Origin: Myxococcaceae bacterium
GTDB taxonomy: Bacteria > Myxococcota > Myxococcia > Myxococcales > Myxococcaceae
Direction: 5' to 3'
Assembly (NCBI GenBank): GCA_016793095.1
Contig: JAEUJQ010000017.1
Location: 1 to 40,273, forward strand
DNA length: 40,273 nt
Under the pieces are notes generated by a model that searched no databases, was not told the origin of the DNA, and saw only the letters and a list, made by a program, of their open reading frames with translations. The position numbers and the translations under genes were made by a program. How positions within the stretch are numbered: the stretch's first letter is position 1; the number at the start of each line of letters is the position of its first letter. Shown piece after piece: positions 34,483-40,273 of the stretch.

Positions 34483-34520
34483 ACCGACTCGTTGACCCCT
34501 CATGAGTCGGTTGGTAGGTG
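34483..34520 (+). promoter_or_regulatory. Candidate purH promoter with overlapping inverted repeat
   Basis: TTGACC (34492-34497), a 17-base spacer and TAGGTG (34515-34520) precede the GTG at 34527 by six bases. The arms ACCGACTC (34483-34490) and GAGTCGGT (34504-34511) are a perfect eight-base inverted repeat that brackets the -35 element. If the transcript starts at the GTG, the repeat is a DNA operator and not an RNA hairpin. TAGGTG could alternatively be the ribosome site. Confidence 0.4.
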
Positions 34521-34526
34521 CCGGGC

Positions 34527-36068
34527 GTGCTCGCTCTCCTCAGCGTGTCTGACAAGCGCGGGCTGGTGCCCTTCGCGCAGGGCCTGGTCCGGCAAGGTTT
34601 CACTCTCCTCTCCACAGGCGGCACGCTCGCGGCGCTGGAGGCTGCCCACGTGCCGGCGAAGAAGGTCGGTGCCCATACCGGCTTTCCCGAGATCCTCGGC
34701 GGGCGCGTGAAGACCCTGCACCCGAAGATCCACGGTGGGCTGCTCGGGCGGCCGAGCCTGCCCGGCGATCGCGCCGAGATGGACGCGCATGGCATCGCGC
34801 CCATCGCCATCGTCGCCGTCAACCTCTACCCCTTCAGAGAGACGGTGGAGAAGGGCGCGACCCGCGAGGAAGTGATCGAGCAGATCGACATCGGCGGGCC
34901 GGCGATGGTGCGCGCGTCAGCGAAGAACGCTGATCACGTGACGGTCGTCGTAGACCCGAACGACTACGGCGGGGTGCTCGCCGAGCTCGAGCGCGATGGG
35001 CAGGTGTCGCTCGGTACGCGAAGAGCGCTCCAGCGCAAGGCCTTCGCGCACACCGCCAGCTACGACGCGGCCATCGCCGCCTGGCTGGGTGAGCAGGAGT
35101 CCGTGCCCTTTCCCGAAGCGCTCACGCTCGCGGGCGACAAGGTGCAGGAGCTCAGGTACGGCGAGAATCCCCACCAGCGCGGTGCGTTCTACCGGTCCCC
35201 CCGACGGCCGCCCGAGCCGACGGTCGCGTGGTCGGACGTTCTGCAGGGCAAGGAGCTGTCGTACAACAACCTGCTGGACCTCGACGCGGCGCTCGGGCTG
35301 GTGCTCGAGTTCCCCGAGCGTCCGACCGCGGTGATCATCAAGCACAACACCCCCTGCGGCGTCGCCAGTGACGACACCCTCGTCTCTGCATACCGCCGCG
35401 CGCGGGCGATCGACGAGGTCTCGGCGTTCGGAGGCATCGTCGCGCTCAACCGGGGCGTAGACGAAGCGACGGGGGCCGCGCTGGCCGAGACCTTCCTCGA
35501 GGCCGTCATCGCCCCTTCCTTCGAGCCGGGCGGCCGGGCGGCGCTGGCGGCCAGGAAGAACGTCCGGCTGCTCGAAGCAGGGCCGGCGCTGGCGAGCACC
35601 GCGGCCCGTCCCGGGGCCCAGCTCGACGCGCGGAGCATCTCTGGCGGTCTCCTGCTGATGGACCGCGACGCCGTCGAGCCCGCCACCGAGTGGAAGGTCG
35701 TCACCCGGCGGGCGCCCACTCCTGCCGAGGTCGAGTCGTTGAAGTTCGCGTGGCGGGTCTGCAAGCACGTCAAGAGCAATGCGATCGTCTTCTCCGATTC
35801 CAGTCGGGTCCTCGCCGTTGGAGGAGGGCAGACAAGTCGGGTCGATTCGGTGAGAATCGCTGCCGGTCGAGGGGGCGAGTTGAAAGGCAGCGCCGTGGCT
35901 TCAGACGCGTTCTTCCCTTTCAGAGACGGCGTGGACGCGGTGGCCGCGGCTGGAGCGAGCTGTGTGGTGCAGCCCGGCGGATCGGTGAGGGACGCCGAGG
36001 TGATCGCGGCGGCGGACGAGTTGGGGCTCGCGATGGTCTTCACGGGTGTACGGCACTTCCGCCACTGA
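34527..36068 (+). CDS. purH: Bifunctional AICAR transformylase / IMP cyclohydrolase
   Basis: PurH carries out the last two steps of IMP synthesis, using 10-formyl-tetrahydrofolate. The 513-residue protein has the cyclohydrolase half first ([57 protein letters not shown]) and the transformylase half after about residue 200 ([46 protein letters not shown], and the C-terminal FTGVRHFRH). The GTG at 34527 is chosen because family members begin at this point; a GTG at 34518 would add three residues. It consumes the folate product made by FolD. The zinc-ribbon/TPR gene begins 18 bases after the stop, then purD follows. Confidence 0.97.
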   Translation: MLALLSVSDKRGLVPFAQGLVRQGFTLLSTGGTLAALEAAHVPAKKVGAHTGFPEILGGRVKTLHPKIHGGLLGRPSLPGDRAEMDAHGIAPIAIVAVNLYPFRETVEKGATREEVIEQIDIGGPAMVRASAKNADHVTVVVDPNDYGGVLAELERDGQVSLGTRRALQRKAFAHTASYDAAIAAWLGEQESVPFPEALTLAGDKVQELRYGENPHQRGAFYRSPRRPPEPTVAWSDVLQGKELSYNNLLDLDAALGLVLEFPERPTAVIIKHNTPCGVASDDTLVSAYRRARAIDEVSAFGGIVALNRGVDEATGAALAETFLEAVIAPSFEPGGRAALAARKNVRLLEAGPALASTAARPGAQLDARSISGGLLLMDRDAVEPATEWKVVTRRAPTPAEVESLKFAWRVCKHVKSNAIVFSDSSRVLAVGGGQTSRVDSVRIAAGRGGELKGSAVASDAFFPFRDGVDAVAAAGASCVVQPGGSVRDAEVIAAADELGLAMVFTGVRHFRH

Positions 36069-36086
36069 GGAGCCTCCGGCGACTCC

Positions 36087-38930
36087 ATGCGAATCGTCTG
36101 CCAGAAATGTTCAGCGGCCTACGCAATCGATGACAAGTTCGTCACCGAGAAGGGGGTTCGCGCGCAGTGCCCCCGCTGTCGTCACCTGCAGATGGTGAAG
36201 AAAGGGGACGACGCGCAGGCCGCTGCAGCGTCTGTCGCCCCTGCCGCCCCGGCCCCCGCGCCAGGTGCAGCATCGCCGTTCCTCTTCGACCTGCCAGGCG
36301 GTGCGCCCCCGGCGCCGAAGCCCGCGGCTGCCGGCTCGCCGTTCGATTTCGACTTCGGCGCTCCGCCCCCTCCCCGAGCTCCTGCAGCGCCTCCGCCCGC
36401 ACCGCCTCCGTTTGCACCGCCTCCGCCCGCGCCGGCCCCCGCCCCCCTGACGGCTCCCGCGACGCGGAGCCCCTTCGACTTCGATCTCGTCGCGCCTCCA
36501 GCCCCTCCGCCTGTGTCCGGAGCAGGAGCGCCCGCGTCACCAGCGCTCGCAGCCTTCCCCGGGCCGTCGCCCATGGCCGCGCTGCCTGATTTCCCCAGGG
36601 CCCCTCCCGCCTACGCCGAGCCTCCCGGCTTCGAGTTCGGTGCACCGCCGCCGGGAGCGCCCTCAGCCACTTCGGAGCTCGACGCACTCACGGGTGGTGC
36701 GACCCCAGCGGCCACCGGCACGAAGTGCAAGAGCTGCGGGAAGGCGATCTCGGATCCGTTCGACATCGCGCTCGGCACCTGTGACGACTGCCGCTCGAAG
36801 CAGCAGGAGCGGGTGGACGGGCCGACCCCGGACTCGAACGCCGGCAAGTCGGAGCGGATCGACGTCGCGCAGATCAACGCGAGCGTTGCGAAGAGCGCAC
36901 CGAACCTGCCGCCCGTTGCCTCCACGCAGCCACCCGCGCCACCGCCGATGACGGTCGCGCAGACGAACGCCGTGCGCACCGCGATGCGCGAGACGGCCGA
37001 CAGCAACCGCAGCCGCACCCTCATCGGGCTGCTGGCGGTGGTGCTGGTGGTCGGCGGCATCGTGGGCCTGCTGGTGTGGAAGAAGCCCTGGGTTCGTCGG
37101 CCCCCACGCGTCACCACGACGACCGGCCCCGCCTCGTCCAAGGCCATCGACGCGATCGTCCAGAAGTGGAAGCTGAACTACCCCGAGCTGGCAGACGAGG
37201 ACGGCGATCAGGCGAAGGCGCACGTCGAGACCGGCGAGTCACACCTCGCGAGGGACACGACCGCCGGCTACCGCGAAGCCGAGGAGGAGTTCGAGAAGGC
37301 CCTCGTGCTCGACAGCTCGAGCGATCGCGCGATCGCCGGCTGGGTGCTCGCCGTGGCCTTTGGTCGTGGCGGCAACGTCGACGAGCTGACGTCGAAGGCT
37401 GCGGACTCGATGCTGACGGCGGCGGAGCAGCGCAGCGGAGCGCCGATGCTGTACGTCGCGCACGCGCACCTCGACATCGCCCGCGGCGTCAACGTCAACG
37501 ACGTGCAGCACCGCGCCGAGATCGGCAAGAACAGCAAGGACCCGCGCGACAAGGCGCTGGCGATGTTGGCGCTCGGGCAGGCCCAGCTCCTCAAGAACGC
37601 GCAGGTGGCGGAGCAGAGCTTCAAAGAGGCCCTCGCGCTCGATCCCAAGCTCAAGCGCGCCTACCTGTTCCAGGCGAACCTCGCGATGTCGATCGGCAAG
37701 TACCGCGAGGCCTCCGACGCGCTCGAGAAGCGGCTCTCGCTGGATCCAGATCAGTGGGAGGCCTCCGAGACCCTCGCCCGCCTGGACGTCGAGGTCGGTG
37801 AGCTCACGAAGGCCAGGAAGGTGCTGGAGGACGCGAAGGCCGCGGCGCCGAAGAACGTGCGGCCCCGCATTCTGCTGGGCATGCTCGCGTACCAGCACCA
37901 GGCCGATCTCGCGCAGGCGACGGAGCTGCTCGCTGGCGTGGTCGCCGACCCTGACGTGAACAAGAAGGACCAGGCGGACGCGTTGACGCACCTGGCGATC
38001 GTTCAGCGGCTGCAGGGCGACCTCGACAAGGCGAAGGACACGCTCGACCAGGCCCTCGAGGCGCAGCCCGATCTGCTCTCGGCCCGGGTGCAGCAGGTGC
38101 TGGTGCTCACGGACAAGGGGGTCGCGTCGCAGGCGCGGCTCACCATGGACTCCCTGAAGGGGAAGCTGCCTGGGGCGCTCGAGACGGCCCTGGAGGGGCG
38201 GTTGTTGGTGCTCGAGAACCGCCTGCCCGAAGCGATCTCGAGCCTGGTCGCGCTCGCCGACAAAGATCCGTCGCAGACCGGCGCGCTGTTGCTGGCCGGC
38301 GCGGCCGCCGCGAAGTCCCGCAAGGACGGCAAGGCCTGGGAGCTGTGCCTGAAGCGTGGCCTCCGCTCGGATCCCTTGTCCAACCCCCTCCAGGGGTTGA
38401 GTCACCTCTACGTGCGGCAGGCCGACCTGCTGAAGCCAGCCGTCGGCGCGTGGGCGAACCTCGCGTCGGGAGGCGACGAGGATCCCAACCCGTTCCTGTG
38501 CGAGGGCCTCGTGGCCTGGTTCTCGGAGGACCTGCCGGGCGCGGACAAGAGCTTCGCCCGGGTCACCAGCATCGATCCGCGGAGCGCCGATGGCTTTGGG
38601 ATGCGGTCCTTCGTGGCGCTCAAGCGGAAGGACCTGGGCACGGCCGTGACCCAGGGGGGCAAGGCGGTGGGCGCGAACAAGACGCACGGGCTCGCGCGGG
38701 CGGCGCTGGCGGCTGCGCTGATGGCGGCGAACAAGGTCGATGCCGCGAAGATCGAGGCGGTCGAGGCGAACAAGCTCGCGCCGACGCTGCTGATGCCGCG
38801 CGTGGTGATGGGAGACGCCGAGGCGCGGCAGAAGAACCCCGAACAGGCGCGCCGGTTGCTGACGGGGGTCTTGCTGGCCGACCCGGCGTACCGCGAGGCC
38901 AAGCGGGCGCTCTTCAAGCAGGGCCTCTAG
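36087..38930 (+). CDS. Zinc-ribbon / proline-rich / transmembrane / TPR protein
   Basis: A 947-residue membrane protein. Residues 1-40 are an MJ0042-type zinc ribbon (Cys5, Cys8, Cys28, Cys31). Residues 45-205 are low-complexity Pro/Ala, interrupted by three copies of SPFxFD[LF] (63-69, 84-90, 128-134). A second four-Cys site lies at Cys214, 217, 232 and 235. One membrane helix (about 312-332) separates this cytoplasmic part from about 600 residues of TPR-like helical repeats (for example EEEFEKALVLDSSSDRAI, SFKEALALDPKLKRAYLFQ) in the periplasm. Similar layouts occur in myxobacterial proteins linked to motility or polarity, such as GltJ in its N-terminal zinc ribbon, but the C-terminal part differs. 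It lies between purH and purD with small gaps, so it is probably co-transcribed with them. Confidence 0.88.
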   Translation: MRIVCQKCSAAYAIDDKFVTEKGVRAQCPRCRHLQMVKKGDDAQAAAASVAPAAPAPAPGAASPFLFDLPGGAPPAPKPAAAGSPFDFDFGAPPPPRAPAAPPPAPPPFAPPPPAPAPAPLTAPATRSPFDFDLVAPPAPPPVSGAGAPASPALAAFPGPSPMAALPDFPRAPPAYAEPPGFEFGAPPPGAPSATSELDALTGGATPAATGTKCKSCGKAISDPFDIALGTCDDCRSKQQERVDGPTPDSNAGKSERIDVAQINASVAKSAPNLPPVASTQPPAPPPMTVAQTNAVRTAMRETADSNRSRTLIGLLAVVLVVGGIVGLLVWKKPWVRRPPRVTTTTGPASSKAIDAIVQKWKLNYPELADEDGDQAKAHVETGESHLARDTTAGYREAEEEFEKALVLDSSSDRAIAGWVLAVAFGRGGNVDELTSKAADSMLTAAEQRSGAPMLYVAHAHLDIARGVNVNDVQHRAEIGKNSKDPRDKALAMLALGQAQLLKNAQVAEQSFKEALALDPKLKRAYLFQANLAMSIGKYREASDALEKRLSLDPDQWEASETLARLDVEVGELTKARKVLEDAKAAAPKNVRPRILLGMLAYQHQADLAQATELLAGVVADPDVNKKDQADALTHLAIVQRLQGDLDKAKDTLDQALEAQPDLLSARVQQVLVLTDKGVASQARLTMDSLKGKLPGALETALEGRLLVLENRLPEAISSLVALADKDPSQTGALLLAGAAAAKSRKDGKAWELCLKRGLRSDPLSNPLQGLSHLYVRQADLLKPAVGAWANLASGGDEDPNPFLCEGLVAWFSEDLPGADKSFARVTSIDPRSADGFGMRSFVALKRKDLGTAVTQGGKAVGANKTHGLARAALAAALMAANKVDAAKIEAVEANKLAPTLLMPRVVMGDAEARQKNPEQARRLLTGVLLADPAYREAKRALFKQGL

Positions 38931-38947
38931 ATGCGCGGGAACGCGCC

Positions 38948-40198
38948 GTGAGAGTGCTGGTGCTCGGCAGCGGGGGACGGGAGCACGCGCTCGTCTGGAA
39001 GCTGGCCCAGAGCCCCTCGCTCTCGGCGCTCTTCGTCGCTCCCGGGAATCCCGGCATGGAGCGCCTCGCGACGCGGCTCGAGCAGAGCCCGACCGACGGC
39101 GCTGCGATCGTCGCCGTGGCGAAGCGCGAGCGCATTGACCTGGTGGTGGTGGGCCCCGAGGCGCCGCTCGTCGCGGGCGTCGCCGACGACCTGCGAGCCG
39201 CCGGAGTTCCCGTGTTTGGTCCGTCGGCGGCAGCGGCGCGGGTGGAGGGGTCGAAGGCGTTCGCGAAAGAGATCATGCAGGCCGCGCGCGTGCCGACGGC
39301 AGAGGCGCGCGTCTTCGACGATCTCGAGGCTGCGGCGCAGGCAGCGGCTGCGGCCGGGCCCATCGTCGTCAAGGCCGATGGCCTGGCTGCGGGCAAGGGC
39401 GTGGTGGTGGCCGACTCCGGCGCCGAAGCGGCCGAGGCGGTGCGCGCCCTGGGTCGACTGCCTGCGGGGAAGAAGGTGCTGCTCGAGGAGCGCCTGTCAG
39501 GTCCTGAGCTCTCCGTGATGGCGCTGTGCGACGGGGAGCGGGCGTTGCTGCTGCCTCCCTCGCAGGATCACAAGCGCCTGCTCGAGGACGACCGCGGCCC
39601 CAACACCGGGGGCATGGGCGCGTACGCGCCAGCGAACCTGCTCGACGCGGCACGGCTCGAAGCGGTGCGGCGAGACGTGATGCTGCCCACCCTGAAGGAG
39701 CTCGCGCGCCGGGGCACCCCCTTTCGCGGCGCGCTCTACGCGGGCCTCATGTTGACGCCCCAGGGCCCGCGGGTGCTCGAGTTCAATGCCCGGCTCGGCG
39801 ACCCCGAGACGCAGGTGCTGATGATGCAGCTCGCGGACGATCTGCTGCCGCTGCTCTTCGCCGCCGCGACCAGCAGCCTGCCCGAGCGCCCGGTCGAGGT
39901 GCGCGCGGGCTTCTCGGTGGGGGTGGTGCTCGCGGCGGGTGGGTACCCCGACGCGCCCCGGCTCGGCTCGCCGATCGCTGGCGTGGAGGACGACGGCAGC
40001 GCGCTCGTGTTCCACGCGGGCACGACGCGGGACGCCGCAGGACAGCTCGTGGTGGCCGGTGGGCGGGTGTTGACGGTCTGCGCGCGGGGGCCGTCGGTGG
40101 TCGAGGCGCGGCGCCTGGCGCTCGCGCGGGCTGAGTCCATCAGCTTCGAAGGCCGACAACTCCGCCGCGACATCGGCGCCGGCGCGCCGGACCGCTGA
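38948..40198 (+). CDS. purD: Phosphoribosylamine-glycine ligase
   Basis: PurD joins glycine to phosphoribosylamine with ATP, the second step of purine synthesis. The 416-residue ATP-grasp protein shows VLVLGSGGREHALVWKL at the start, APGNPGM, VVGPEAPLVAGVADDL, the ATP-grasp motifs VVKADGLAAGKGVVVA, LLPPSQDHKRLLEDD, GPNTGGMGAY and the metal-site LEFNARLGDPETQVLM. The start is GTG at 38948 (GTG AGA GTG CTG), 17 bases after the zinc-ribbon gene, with only a weak GGGA ribosome site. The next gene begins one base after its stop. Confidence 0.97.
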   Translation: MRVLVLGSGGREHALVWKLAQSPSLSALFVAPGNPGMERLATRLEQSPTDGAAIVAVAKRERIDLVVVGPEAPLVAGVADDLRAAGVPVFGPSAAAARVEGSKAFAKEIMQAARVPTAEARVFDDLEAAAQAAAAAGPIVVKADGLAAGKGVVVADSGAEAAEAVRALGRLPAGKKVLLEERLSGPELSVMALCDGERALLLPPSQDHKRLLEDDRGPNTGGMGAYAPANLLDAARLEAVRRDVMLPTLKELARRGTPFRGALYAGLMLTPQGPRVLEFNARLGDPETQVLMMQLADDLLPLLFAAATSSLPERPVEVRAGFSVGVVLAAGGYPDAPRLGSPIAGVEDDGSALVFHAGTTRDAAGQLVVAGGRVLTVCARGPSVVEARRLALARAESISFEGRQLRRDIGAGAPDR

Positions 40199-40199
40199 C

Positions 40200-40273
40200 A
40201 TGCTGCGGCGCTACCTCTTCAACGAGATCCTCGCGCCCTTCGGAGCGTGGACCGGCTTCTTGAGTGTCCTCTT
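40200..40273 (+). CDS. Start of an LptF/LptG-like permease gene, cut by window end
   Basis: An ATG one base after the purD stop opens a frame that runs to the end of the window. The 24 visible residues, MLRRYLFNEILAPFGAWTGF and onwards, match the usual beginning of LptF/LptG (YjgP/YjgQ) proteins: a basic start, an RYLxxE-like segment and then the first membrane helix. LptF and LptG are the inner-membrane subunits of the ABC transporter that extracts lipopolysaccharide for export. The call rests on this short stretch only. Confidence 0.5.
   Translation, partial: MLRRYLFNEILAPFGAWTGFLSVL

Overview
The window looks like a chromosomal segment of a high-GC myxobacterium (Myxococcota), probably near the Cystobacterineae. 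The reasons are very GC-rich third codon positions, a soluble Ser/Thr kinase, DUF4388/TPR and zinc-ribbon/TPR proteins, an OmpA protein with calcium-binding type-3 repeats, and a giant surface protein ending in a MYXO-CTERM-like tail. No rRNA, tRNA, insertion sequence, integrase or CRISPR array is visible. Most genes are intact housekeeping genes; the accessory material lies mainly at 10.3-22.5 kb.

Layout. 0-4.3 kb: the end of a DUF6178-like gene and a hydrolase-HIT fusion (+), meeting an adenosine-deaminase-like gene and pyrD (-). 4.4-6.5 kb: an EF-hand protein, a DjlA-type co-chaperone and a SanA/YdcF-like protein. 6.5-10.3 kb: a one-carbon cluster of folD, metF, gcvT and gcvH. 10.3-22.5 kb: a block that separates gcvTH from gcvP. 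It holds two decayed genes flanking hisC, a two-gene surface module (1544-aa Ig-repeat protein plus OmpA barrel), a methyltransferase, a di-haem cytochrome c, an AbiEi-DUF559 protein and a gene of unknown function. 22.5-25.4 kb: gcvP. 25.4-31.8 kb: envelope and signalling genes, including a kinase ending in a ribbon-helix-helix-like motif, a PilZ-like protein and a pseudo-receiver/DUF4388/TPR protein. 31.9-34.5 kb: ruvC-ruvA, then a palindrome-rich intergenic region, a MerR-type regulator and a cysteine-containing sigma-region-4-like protein. 34.5-40.3 kb: purH, a zinc-ribbon/TPR membrane protein, purD and the first codons of an LptF/LptG-like permease.

How the genes fit together. FolD, MetF and the glycine cleavage proteins T, H and P feed and use methylene-tetrahydrofolate, and PurH uses 10-formyl-tetrahydrofolate, so folate one-carbon flow and nucleotide synthesis (pyrD, purH, purD) are a common thread. 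The best candidates for something undescribed are the Ig-repeat/OmpA pair, which resembles the TraA/TraB arrangement only in architecture, the MerR plus Cys-sigma4 pair with its paired palindromes, and the kinase with a possible DNA-binding tail. Several genes lack a Shine-Dalgarno sequence and have promoter-like hexamers only 6-8 bases before the start codon, which suggests leaderless transcripts. All functions here are inferred by reading the sequence; no database search was run.
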